A program made the position numbers and the translations under genes. DNA of 20,817 bases from CAVXFL01 sp963761015 (GTDB taxonomy: Bacteria; Pseudomonadota; Alphaproteobacteria; Acetobacterales; Acetobacteraceae): the NCBI GenBank assembly GCA_963761015.1, contig CAVXFL010000008.1, forward strand, positions 1-20,817, given 5' to 3'. A model generated the notes under the pieces. That model was not told the DNA's origin. It was given only the letters and a program-made list of their open reading frames with translations, and ran no database searches. This document shows, in pieces, positions 6,590-13,384 of this stretch (position 1 is its first letter; every line of letters starts with the position of its first letter).

Positions 6590-6884
6590 TTGTGGAAGAT
6601 CTGCCTTCCGCCATTTCCACCATCGAAAGCTACCACGGGCGGCGCGAGGTGTGCCGGATGTGCAGAACACGTCCGGGTTGTCACGGAAATTGGACCCATG
6701 CCGGTGTCGCGAGGTCACGGATTCTGGACGAATGCGGCGCTCGCCCGCTTGGCCTTCGAGGGCTTTGTGGGTTTGGTTGCAGCTCTCGCACATGCTGACG
6801 GTTGGGAATGACATCTGCGCTGTAGCGAATTCGGAACGGAAGGCGTGTCACGTATACGTACGAATGCAGCGCCCACCCCCCGTG
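6590..6884 (+). other. Region without a supportable gene
   Basis: Short frames exist in several phases but none shows a recognisable motif, a good ribosome site or a consistent codon pattern. The stretch separates the two integrase-WGR units and is probably decayed island DNA. Confidence 0.5.
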
Positions 6885-7019
6885 TACCTCCAGAACGGTG
6901 GCCTGCTCGAACACGCGCAGCAGCAGATGGCCGCGCACGAGAGCGCGCGCACGACCAAGCTCTACGACCGGCGCAACGACAAGGTGACGCTCGATGAGGT
7001 CGAGAAGATCACCTTGTAG
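6885..7019 (+). pseudogene. Tyrosine recombinase C-terminal remnant, copy 2
   Basis: The frame reads YLQNGGLLEHAQQQMAAHES, then ARTTKLYDRRNDKVTLDEVE, KITL and stop at 7017-7019. It matches the last 44 or so residues of XerD-like integrases, including the nucleophile region TKLYDR. Upstream of about 6885 the frame stays open but the sequence no longer resembles an integrase, so the catalytic core has been lost. The tail stops 30 bases before the WGR gene at 7050. Confidence 0.75.
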
Positions 7020-7049
7020 CAAATCGCCGCGATCAGTTATCGAATCACC

Positions 7050-7352
7050 ATGCCTGAGCCGATCCAACTTCCCCTCTTCCCCGAGACCGCGGCGCTGATC
7101 CGCGTCCGCCCTGAGCACAATGAGTTCCGCTATTACCGGCTCGAGGTCTGGCCCGATCTCTTCGGCCGCGCCTTGCTCGCCCGGCACTGGGGGCGCATCG
7201 GCACCCAAGGGCGGATGCGCCTTGATCCGCATCCGGACGCTGGTGCGGCGGTGAACGCTCTTGCGCGGCTTGCGCGCAGCAAACGGCGGGGCGGGTATCG
7301 GGACATCGACGAATTTGCTTACGCGGCTTGCGGCAACGCTTGCTCCGGCTGA
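7050..7352 (+). CDS. Small WGR-domain protein, copy 2
   Basis: The 100-residue protein is essentially one WGR domain: VRPEHNEFRYYRLEVWPDLF, then GRALLARHWGRIGTQGRMRL with the W-G-R signature, then DPHPDAGAAVNALARLARSK. WGR domains also occur in PARP proteins and some bacterial regulators, where they contact nucleic acid; the role of the short free version is not established. The expected end is near KRRGGYRDI, but this frame runs on another 14 residues (DEFAYAACGNACSG). It overlaps by about 34 bases the 3' end of the convergent endonuclease remnant. It lies immediately downstream of an integrase tail, repeating the arrangement at 5806-6239. Confidence 0.72.
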   Translation: MPEPIQLPLFPETAALIRVRPEHNEFRYYRLEVWPDLFGRALLARHWGRIGTQGRMRLDPHPDAGAAVNALARLARSKRRGGYRDIDEFAYAACGNACSG

Positions 7353-7822
7353 TCCGAGAAGATCACCGTGGCGGTTTGATACAGCATCGGCAGGCAGTTT
7401 TGCCGTAATCGAAATTTGGTACCGTGATTGTGGCCGGTCCTCGCATCGAAGTCGACCAGCATTTTTCCCTCTTCCAGCGCGCGCAGAAACCCCTCGAAGC
7501 TGAAGCGCTGCAACATCGTCACGCGGCTATAGCGGTAGAATTCCGTCCCGTTTTCGACTTTCACCTCCGCTTGCACATAGAACGTGTTGAGCAGTTTGGT
7601 GCCGGCTTTGTGCCCCAGATCGGCGAAACCCCAATAGGGCTGAGGGTCGAGCTCGCCGAGCCCCATCCTCGCCTCGACCGAGGCAAGCCATTGCCGATGC
7701 CGCGGATCCACGCTGGCGGCATCGAACGAAATCAGCACCTTTTCCTGGACGCGATCGATCACGACCATGAAGCCGCGGTCGCTGCGGGCTTGCCCATGGA
7801 TCGTCTGGCGGAAGCTCATCTC
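7319..7822 (-). pseudogene. MvaI/BcnI-like restriction endonuclease, C-terminal part only
   Basis: The readable product begins at about MSFRQTIHGQ (ATG 7819) and continues through MVVIDRVQEKVLISFDAASV, YWGFADLGHKAGTKLLNTFY and VQAEVKVENG. It ends with LVDFDARTGHNHGTKFRLRQ, then NCLPMLY. The NHGTxFR...LPxL ending resembles the C terminus of MvaI/BcnI-family enzymes, relatives of MutH that cut CC(W/S)GG-type sites. The N-terminal half expected to carry the catalytic D/E-x-K residues is missing because IS21 element 2 begins at 7823. No methyltransferase gene is visible nearby, so any such system is dismantled here. The family call rests on remembered motifs. Confidence 0.6.
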
Positions 7823-7888
7823 TGTGATTCGGCGTGGAAAAAGGACCCCCTTGGAGGGGTGATCGGCGTCCAAAAGGGACCCCTCTTG
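7823..7888 (+). repeat. Left terminal repeats of IS21 element 2
   Basis: Two units related to the right end are seen: TCGGCGTGGAAAAAGGACCC near the tip and ATCGGCGTCCAAAAGGGACC about 11 bases further in. They are the inverse of the units at 10308-10353 and are presumed IstA binding sites. Confidence 0.75.
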
Positions 7889-7937
7889 AGGTTGGGGTTC
7901 ATGATGGCTCCCGGAACGAATTGGGGGTCTGGTGGGG

Positions 7938-9438
7938 ATGCTGGTGGTGGAGACGATCGCGAAAATCCGGCGGGCGTATCTCGTCGAGGGCAAGTCGATC
8001 AAGGCGATCTGCCGCGATCTACGGGTGTCGCGGAAGGTCGTGCGGAAGGTGTTGCGCTCGGGTGCGACCGAGTTCCACTACGAGCGAGGCGAGCAGCCGA
8101 TGCCGCGGCTCGGGCCGTGGAAGGAGAGTTCTCGATCGGTTGCTGGTTGAGAACGAGGCGAAGGCGGCGCGCGAGCGGCTGACGCTGATCCGGCTATTCG
8201 AGCAGTTGCGTGGACTGGGCTACGAAGGCGGCTATGACGCGGTGCGCCGCTATGCGCAAGGCTGGCGGCAGGAGCACGCGAGCACATCGGTGGAAGCGTT
8301 TGTGCCGCTGAGCTTTGCGCCTGGCGAGGCGTTTCAGTTCGACTGGAGCCACGAGGTCGTGCTGATCAACGGCGCGACGGTGACGGTGAAAGTGGCGCAG
8401 GTGCGGCTGTGCCACAGCCGAATGCTGTTCGTGCGGGCGTATCCGCGCGAGACCCAGGAGATGGTGTTCGACGCGCACGATCGGGCTTTTGCGTTGTTCA
8501 AGGGCGCCTGCACACGCGGGATCTACGACAACATGAAGACTGCGGTTGACGCGATCTTCGTCGGCCGCGAGCGCGCTTACAACCGCCGCTTTCTGCAGAT
8601 GTGCAGCCATTATCTGGTTGAGCCGGTTGCCTGCACGCCGGCATCGGGGTGGGAGAAGGGGCAAGTCGAGAACCAGGTGGGCCTGGTACGCGAGCGGTTC
8701 TTCACGCCGCGGCTGCGGATGAAGAGCTACGACGAACTGAATTTGCGGCTGCTTGATCAGTGTGTTGCTTATGCGCGGGCGCACCGGCATCCGGAACTGC
8801 GCGATCGGACGATCTGGGAGATGTTCGAGGCCGAGCGGCGCTTTCTCGTGCCGTATCCTGGTCGCTTCGACGGATTTCATGCGATCACTGCGTCGGTATC
8901 GAAGACCTGCCTGATCCGCTTTGATAACAATCGCTATTCGGTGGCGGCAAGCGCGGTCGGGCGGCCAGTAGAGGTGCGCGCCTACGCCGATCGGATCGAG
9001 CTTCGGCAGGCAGGGCAGGTAGTGGGCGAACATCGGCGCTGTTTCGGGCGGGATCAGACGGTGTTCGATCCGTGGCATTACGTGCCGGTGCTGGCGCGCA
9101 AACCGGGCGCATTGCGCAACGGCGCGCCATTCAAGAACTGGGTTCTGCCGTCCGGTCTGGAGCGGGTACGCCGCAAGCTCGCCGGTTCGGCGGATGGCGA
9201 TCGTCAGATGGTCACCATCCTTTCCGCGGTGCTGAGCGACGGGCTTGCGGCGGTGGAAGCCGCCTGTCTGGAGGCGTTGCGCGAAGGCGTGCACTCGGCC
9301 GACGTCATCCTGAACATCCTGGCGCGCCGCCGCGAGCCGCCAGCGCCGGCCGCCGTGGCGGCGCCGGATGGGCTGCGGCTGCGCGTCACGCCGGCGGCCG
9401 ACTGCGGCCGCTACGACCGGCTGCGGAGTGCGGCGTGA
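7938..9438 (+). pseudogene. istA: IS21-family transposase IstA, copy 2 (single-base frameshift)
   Basis: The N terminus from ATG 7938 (MLVVETIAKIRRAYLVEGKS) carries an HTH (IKAICRDLRVSRKVVRKVLR) and runs to MPRLGPWKE at about 8127. One extra base there moves the frame, and the rest continues as VLDRLLVENEAKAARERLTL. The DDE residues are intact: Asp in FQFDWSHE, Asp in GIYDNMKTAV, Glu in GQVENQVGLVRERFF. A C-terminal barrel-like region (NNRYSVAASAVGRPVEVRAY) follows. Joined length is about 500 residues, normal for this IstA branch. The stop at 9436-9438 overlaps the istB ATG. Except for the one base the gene looks fresh, so a sequencing error is a real possibility. Confidence 0.87.
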
Positions 9439-10166
9439 TGGACCGCACCGAGATCCTGGCGGCGATGTCGGAGCTGAAGCTCTACGGCATGAAGGCCGCG
9501 TTCGACGAGATCATTGCCACCGCGGTGAAGCGGCAGCATGAGCCGCAACGGATCATCGGCGATCTGCTGAGCGCGGAAATCACCGAGAAGCAGGCCCGGT
9601 CGATTCGCTATCAGATCACGATTGCCAAGCTGCCGCTGGCCAAGGACCTCGCCGAATTCCGCTTCGACGACACGCCGGTCAACGAGGCGTTGGTGCGCGA
9701 TCTCGCCGGCGGCAATTTTCTCGCGCACCAGCGCAATTTGGTGCTGGTCGGCGGAACCGGCACCGGGAAGACGCATCTGGCTCTAGCGATTGCCCGCGCT
9801 TGCATTCGCGACGGCGCGCGCGGGCGATTCTTCAATGTGGTCGATTTGGTCAACAAGCTCGAGGCCGAGGCACGCTCCGGACGGCAAGGCAGGCTGGCTG
9901 ACTATATATGCCGGAAGGATTTCGTCGTGCTCGACGAGCTCGGCTATCTGCCGTTCGCACAGTCCGGCGGCCAATTGCTGTTCCATCTCATCAGCCGGCT
10001 CTACGAGCAAACATCGGTGATCGTGACGACGAATCTCGCCTTCGGCGAATGGCCGAGCGTATTTGGCGATGCCAAGATGACCACTGCACTGCTCGATCGC
10101 CTCACGCATCATTGCGACATCGTAGAAACTGGCAACGAGAGCTGGCGCTTCAAGAACCGCGCCTGA
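9438..10166 (+). CDS. istB: IS21-family helper ATPase IstB, copy 2
   Basis: The 242-residue AAA+ ATPase works with IstA in target selection. It has Walker A GGTGTGKT at about 105-112, Walker B FVVLDE at about 162-167, and the conserved VIVTTNLAFGEWPSVFGDAK segment. ATG 9438 is chosen because it overlaps the istA stop in the usual TGATG arrangement; the same frame is open for 366 bases further upstream but that part is antisense or out-of-frame istA. The product is shorter than the IstB at 1257-2114 and lacks its basic tail, confirming a different IS21 lineage. Confidence 0.94.
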   Translation: MDRTEILAAMSELKLYGMKAAFDEIIATAVKRQHEPQRIIGDLLSAEITEKQARSIRYQITIAKLPLAKDLAEFRFDDTPVNEALVRDLAGGNFLAHQRNLVLVGGTGTGKTHLALAIARACIRDGARGRFFNVVDLVNKLEAEARSGRQGRLADYICRKDFVVLDELGYLPFAQSGGQLLFHLISRLYEQTSVIVTTNLAFGEWPSVFGDAKMTTALLDRLTHHCDIVETGNESWRFKNRA

Positions 10167-10214
10167 TCCGCCTCGCGGTCCACCGCGGCTGCACCGGTGG
10201 GTCCACAGGGCCCC

Positions 10215-10264
10215 CCCGCGCGCCGCTGCGTCAGCCTCTAGACGGGCACTCCGCGGCGCGCGGG
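10215..10264 (+). terminator. Strong GC stem-loop downstream of istB copy 2
   Basis: CCCGCGCGCCGC (10215-10226) and GCGGCGCGCGGG (10253-10264) pair perfectly over 12 bp around a 26-base loop. It lies 48 bases after the istB stop, inside the IS. There is no T-run, so it may be a transcription-blocking or mRNA-stabilising structure rather than a classical terminator. Confidence 0.5.
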
Positions 10265-10307
10265 TCCCCCCTATGGACTACCGGCACAAACCGCTCCGCT
10301 GGGGGGT

Positions 10308-10353
10308 CCCTTTTGGACGCCGATTGGGGGTCCCGTTTGCGCGCCGATTGACA
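10308..10353 (-). repeat. Right terminal repeats of IS21 element 2
   Basis: Two direct units, GGGGTCCCTTTTGGACGCCG and GGGGTCCCGTTTGCGCGCCG, each followed by ATT, end at TTGACA (10353). They are the inverse of the left-end units. The TraG-like frame resumes at 10354. Confidence 0.78.
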
Positions 10354-11274
10354 GATGGAAATCCCGAACTTGCGCAGCCCGGTGAGCGCCTCGCAGATGG
10401 TCTTGTTGATCAGGTGGTGGGCCTCGTTGATATACACCGGGAAGAGGGTTCGGTCGGCCTGGCGCTGCAAGGCGGCGACATGGAGGGCGGCGAGCAGAAA
10501 GCTCCCGATGATGCTTGATTTCTGGATGCCGAGCTGGCCGTGCGGCAGCGAGGCGACGAAGATTTTGCGCTCAGCGATGATGTCGCTGAAATTGAAAGCG
10601 CTCCGGCTCTGGCCGATGCAGTGGCGGATTGCCGGGTCGGAGATGAGGGTGAACACCTTGTTGATCGTGGACAAGGTGCGGTCCCGTTGCTCCCTGTCGG
10701 TCATGTGTTCGTTGAACGTCTGCTCCCAGAAGTCGCGGATCACCGGGTCCTTGATGTTGCCGAGCACCTTGGCGCGGAAGGTTGGGCTCGTGAGGATGTA
10801 GTTGAGCCCGAGAAGCGTGCTGCCGGGGGTTTCGAGGAGCGCGGAGATGGACGCGAGCACGAACATGTCCACGTTCGGGGCATCGTCGAGGTGCCAAATG
10901 GTCTTGATCGCGTCGAGGATGGATGAGGCGACGAACGCCCGGCGTTCCTTGGGAACGCCATCGAGCAGGTTGAATGAAATCGGGAACTCGGCCGGGTTGA
11001 AGAAGATCACGTCCCGCCGTCTTTGCGGCGGGACGAGTTGCATGAGGAGTTCGGCATCATCGCCGTGCGGATCGAGATAGAAGCAGCCGAGGCCGTTGCG
11101 GATATCCTTGACTGCCCAGTTGGTGAGCGCGGTGCTCTTGCCGGTTCCCGATTTGCCGAGCACGTAAACGTGCCGGCGTCTCTGCGAACCATCGATCGTG
11201 AAGAACGGAAACGTGGCGCGCCTGCGGCGCGCATTGTAGCGGGGACGGGTGCCGAGCTCGAGATCCTCGTTCAT
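10354..11274 (-). pseudogene. TraG/VirD4- or HerA-like conjugation ATPase, C terminus removed by IS21
   Basis: A type IV secretion-type DNA-transfer ATPase. From MNEDLELGTRPRYNAR it shows Walker A VLGKSGTGKST, then LGCFYLDPHGDDAELLMQLV and FFNPAEFPISFNLLDGVPKE, a typical mating-pair or coupling ATPase layout. Near the end VYINEAHHLINKTICEALTG aligns with a Walker B segment but carries Asn where Asp is usual. The frame reaches IS21 at LRKFGISIC (10354), so the C-terminal 100 or more residues are missing. A start at 11295 would add seven residues. It is the only conjugation gene in the window and indicates an ICE or plasmid origin. It is probably non-functional. Confidence 0.78.
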
Positions 11275-11295
11275 GAGCCAATGCCAGCGCCGCAC

Positions 11296-11709
11296 CGCTT
11301 ACGCTTCCCGCTTGCTCGGAAGAAGTGTTTGCCGTGGGGCCGCTGGCGTTGACGCAGGATAACTCGACTGCGTCCGCGAACCAAAGAACAGTCCGCGTCC
11401 CATTATCCCATGGGCGCGTAACACTACAGAGAACCGTGTCCGCACCTGTCCGCCCTGGCGGCACGACCTTCCTAGACGAAGAAGCGATAGCAAGCGGTCG
11501 CGCGAAGGGTGCTGGTAAGCACCGCTTCGGCTAGGAAGGTCGTGCCGGTAGGCATGCGGACAATGGTGCGGAAAAGTGTTGATAATCCGCGGTTTTTCGC
11601 GGCACCGTGCTTGCTGCCGTGTATTGCTACGGTAGCGGTTCGGTAGCAAGCGCCCGTAGGAAGGTGTGGTCTACTCCTCCGCTTGGGCTCCGGGCGGGGT
11701 AGCTCGTGG
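11296..11709. other. Intergenic region with large inverted repeat, no gene seen
   Basis: About 410 bases between the ATPase start and the small-gene operon. Apart from the inverted repeat at 11460-11546 I find no convincing coding frame. A further partial match to the repeat arm (TAGGAAGGT) occurs at about 11657. The stretch could contain an origin-type or recombination site of the island, but nothing identifies one. Confidence 0.5.
11460..11546. repeat. 22-bp inverted repeat with 43-base spacer
   Basis: Left arm 11460-11481 begins GGCACGACCTTCCTAG. Right arm 11525-11546 ends with CTAGGAAGGTCGTGCC. The arms match over 22 bases with one mismatch. Inside the spacer a smaller hairpin, GGTGCT-GGTA-AGCACC, lies at 11508-11523. 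Both sit upstream of the conjugation ATPase. Function is unknown; it could be a regulator or recombinase site or an oriT-like structure. Confidence 0.7.
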
Positions 11710-11912
11710 TCAGTGCCCCATGATTTCGATCCACCGGCCAACCGCCTCGTGCGGAACGCCAGCTCCGTCTTGCTCGTCTTTGGCGAGCGCGGCCTTGATG
11801 TGGGCGACGTGCCTTTGACATAGGCCGTGATCGATGCCGGCGAACTCATCTCGGCTCGCGTGGTATTTCTCGTTCTTCGCCCGTTTTCGCTCGAAGTTGG
11901 TTGCTCGTTCAT
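11710..11912 (-). pseudogene. Small antitoxin-like gene, probably frameshifted
   Basis: An ATG at 11912 overlaps the stop of the gene at 11909-12115 (ATGA) and begins MNEQPTSSENG. Shortly after, another frame looks protein-like to a stop at 11710: RAKNEKYHASRDEFAGIDHG, then LCQRHVAHIKAALAKDEQDG, then AGVPHEAVGRWIEIMGH. The VPHEAVxRWIE ending is reminiscent of small antitoxins that end in PHEEVVRWL. A one-base shift near 11880 would join the two. The alternative is that the open 146-residue frame from 11912 is used, but its later part is not protein-like and reads across the inverted-repeat region. Low certainty. Confidence 0.35.
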
Positions 11913-12115
11913 CTCAGTCTATGATCGGACTTGGTGGGCAGTCCCAGCTCGCGTTGTAGGTCTTCGAGCCGGACGTACTCGCCACGTGCAATTGCTTCTC
12001 CGCCGCGGCGGACAGCTTCGATCTCGTCGGGTTCTGGGTCAACAATCGGGATGCGGCGCTCCTGCCCGTTGATGACGACGGTGCCGTAGGTGATTTCTGG
12101 CTTGCTGGCTTTCAT
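11909..12115 (-). CDS. Small hypothetical protein, antitoxin-like
   Basis: A 68-residue acidic protein: MKASKPEITYGTVVINGQER, a short beta-rich start, then PDEIEAVRRGGEAIARGEYV and RLEDLQRELGL. The helical IARGEYVxLEDLxREL pattern is common in antitoxins of RelE/ParE-type pairs and in small proteins of unknown role. It starts nine bases after the PIN toxin stop, so it is the third gene of the same leftward operon. It may be a further antitoxin or an accessory regulator. No specific family is claimed. Confidence 0.6.
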   Translation of the reverse strand: MKASKPEITYGTVVINGQERRIPIVDPEPDEIEAVRRGGEAIARGEYVRLEDLQRELGLPTKSDHRLR

Positions 12116-12124
12116 GGTCGTTCT

Positions 12125-12571
12125 TTACGGCAAGGCGGTTCGTATCTTCTGCAGGAAGGCCTCGGGCGAGATCATCATCACCGATCCGTGGCTGCCGAGC
12201 GACAGCAGGTCGCGGTCGCGGCTGACCAGGTATTCGGCGCCGGCGGCGACCGCGCAGGCGACGATCTTGTCATCGTCGGGATCACGCGGAACGGCGCCGG
12301 GTGTCGGGGCCGGATCGTGAACGACGTAGGCAAGCGTCAGCAGGTCGGCTCGGTACTGCCCGACCTGCTCGACCAAATAGCCGTAGCGGAGTGGCAGGCG
12401 TGGACTGTCAAGCAGGATCTCCATCGCCTCGTCGATGATCTCGACCGAAAGGTAGAGCTGAACCGCGCCGTCAATAACAAAACGGAGGAGCTCGTTTGAA
12501 GCTCCTCCGGGGTTCTCTCGGCTGATGAAAGCGCTGACCAGCAGGTTGGCGTCGAATACCGCCTTAATCAT
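12125..12571 (-). CDS. PIN-domain toxin (VapC-like ribonuclease)
   Basis: PIN proteins of this type cut RNA and form toxin-antitoxin pairs. The 148-residue product has the acidic active-site pattern in order: Asp7 in VFDANLLVSA, Glu48 in EIIDEAMEIL, Asp101 in DPDDDKIVACA and Asp119 in VSRDRDLLSL. It resembles the COG1569/TIGR00305 'putative toxin component' branch more than classical VapC. Its ATG overlaps the upstream AbrB-type antitoxin by eight bases (12564-12571), the usual coupling in such pairs. All catalytic residues are present, so it looks functional. Confidence 0.88.
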   Translation of the reverse strand: MIKAVFDANLLVSAFISRENPGGASNELLRFVIDGAVQLYLSVEIIDEAMEILLDSPRLPLRYGYLVEQVGQYRADLLTLAYVVHDPAPTPGAVPRDPDDDKIVACAVAAGAEYLVSRDRDLLSLGSHGSVMMISPEAFLQKIRTALP

Positions 12572-12863
12572 GCTGCTGTTGACGGCGGGTGCGGCGCATG
12601 GCTTTCACCTCCTCATCGACCATGCGCTCAACTTCTTCGGGCGACATGGGCGGTTGCCCCGGCCGCACCCGTACCTGATCGATGAGTTTGAGGATACGTG
12701 TGCCGGCTTGGCGGCGGGCTGCATCGCTCGTTCGCGTGAAGGTGACGCTGCCCTCGAACACATGGGCATCGAGTTCCTCGCCCTCGCGCACGGCAAGCTT
12801 CTCCCGGAGAGTTTCCGGAAGTGGAATGCGCAGCTCGCCATCGCGGATGTGTGCTTTCGGCAT
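12564..12863 (-). CDS. AbrB/MazE-type antitoxin of the PIN pair
   Basis: The partner antitoxin of the PIN toxin. The N-terminal half is a swapped-hairpin AbrB-like DNA-binding domain (IRDGELRIPLPETLREKLAV, then REGEELDAHVFEGSVTFTR). The C-terminal half is charged and helical (PPMSPEEVERMVDEEVKAMR) and would wrap the toxin. ATG 12863 (MPKAHIRDGEL) is preferred because a GAAGGAAAA run lies eight bases upstream; an ATG at 12884 would add seven residues. An AT-rich, palindrome-like TATAAT region just upstream is a likely self-repression site. First gene of a leftward operon. Confidence 0.86.
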   Translation of the reverse strand: MPKAHIRDGELRIPLPETLREKLAVREGEELDAHVFEGSVTFTRTSDAARRQAGTRILKLIDQVRVRPGQPPMSPEEVERMVDEEVKAMRRTRRQQQHD

Positions 12864-12887
12864 GGGTTTTTCCTTCAGTGCCATGAT

Positions 12888-12905
12888 GAATATATTATAT
12901 CATTC
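12888..12905 (-). promoter_or_regulatory. AT-rich promoter/operator candidate for the antitoxin-toxin operon
   Basis: The plus strand GAATATATTATATCATTC contains TATAAT on the coding strand (12899-12894) within an imperfect palindrome bounded by GAAT and ATTC. It sits 25-42 bases before the antitoxin start. No good -35 box is seen. AbrB-type antitoxins usually bind such sites to repress themselves. Confidence 0.45.
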
Positions 12906-12946
12906 GTAATGAATTTCCAGGAAGCTTCGGTCCTACCGCCACCCCG

Positions 12947-13233
12947 CTATTTCTCGCTCGTGAACTGCTTCCCTTTCTCGGTTTTGAGCCAATCATCGAA
13001 CTCTGACTTGCTGGTGAAGGGTACGGCGCGGGCGGCGACGAATGTCGACCGGCCCCTCGGCCAGGGCCTTATCGATCTCCGGGTCGCGTTCGACAACGGC
13101 CTGGGGGGTGAGCACGATGCGGCTCCCCTCCTTCTCGACTTTCACGTAATCGCCGGTCGCGAGTTCCGACCTCCTGCCGGATTTTTGCCGGCAGCGTTAC
13201 CTGGCCTTTCTCCAGGACTTTGACGATCGGCAT
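12947..13233 (-). pseudogene. Second AbrB-type antitoxin, two single-base frameshifts
   Basis: The gene starts well: an AAGGAA Shine-Dalgarno, then MPIVKVLEKGQVTLPAKIRQ, the classical SpoVT-AbrB hairpin. After QEVG one extra A near 13170 shifts the frame. The expected continuation LATGDYVKVEKEGSRIVLTP and QAVVERDPEIDKALAEG is open in the next frame. A second extra base near 13040 leads to the natural end TSKSEFDDWLKTEKGKQFTS, EK and a stop at 12947. Corrected length is about 95 residues. No toxin gene follows; the AbrB-PIN pair begins 84 bases later. It may be an orphan relic, or intact if the indels are errors. Confidence 0.75.
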
Positions 13234-13291
13234 GGTTGTTCCTTGTGTGCTGCGCATAGTGGTTTGGGGTAGGAATTTCCTGCATTCCAGA

Positions 13292-13319
13292 ATTATATAC
13301 CCAGGGTTGTATTCGTCAA
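13292..13319 (-). promoter_or_regulatory. Sigma-70-like promoter for the second AbrB gene
   Basis: On the minus strand TTGACG (13319-13314) and TATAAT (13297-13292) are separated by 16 bases, very close to consensus. The start codon lies 58 bases downstream at 13233. It is the best promoter match noticed in the window. Confidence 0.7.
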
Positions 13320-13340
13320 ACCGAAGTCACGACATGAAAT

Positions 13341-13371
13341 GGGCGGCCCAGCTTGCAAGTCTGGGCCGCCC
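13341..13371 (-). terminator. Intrinsic-terminator-like hairpin after the AlpA gene
   Basis: GGGCGGCCCAG (13341-13351) and CTGGGCCGCCC (13361-13371) form a perfect 11-bp stem with a 9-base loop. It lies 13 bases past the AlpA stop and between it and the promoter of the next gene. The following minus-strand bases are ATTTCATG, only weakly T-rich. Confidence 0.7.
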
Positions 13372-13384
13372 GGTATCAATCCGC

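Larger units (their letters stand above)
7823..10353 (+). mobile_element. IS21-family element 2, complete, without visible target duplication
   Basis: About 2.53 kb carrying istA and istB, bounded by related ends. The left reads TGTGATTCGGCGTGG and the right, in reverse complement, TGTCAATCGGCGCGC, both followed by GGACCCCC and a second internal copy containing ATCGGCGTCC. It is not closely similar to element 1. The left flank (restriction endonuclease lacking its N terminus) and the right flank (TraG-like ATPase lacking its C terminus) are different genes on the same strand. No short direct repeat is visible at the junctions. This points to an adjacent deletion or recombination after insertion. 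Confidence 0.85.

Noticed and set aside
6464..6814. 116-residue minus-strand open frame (starts MSFPTVSMCESCNQ)
   Set aside because: Cys-rich start looked like a zinc site, but the pattern does not continue and it crosses the membrane-protein frame antisense.
8194..9294. 366-residue minus-strand open frame
   Set aside because: Antisense to istA copy 2, where DDE motifs are readable on the plus strand.
12525..13223. 232-residue plus-strand open frame
   Set aside because: Runs antisense across both AbrB-type genes; mixed composition, no ribosome site.
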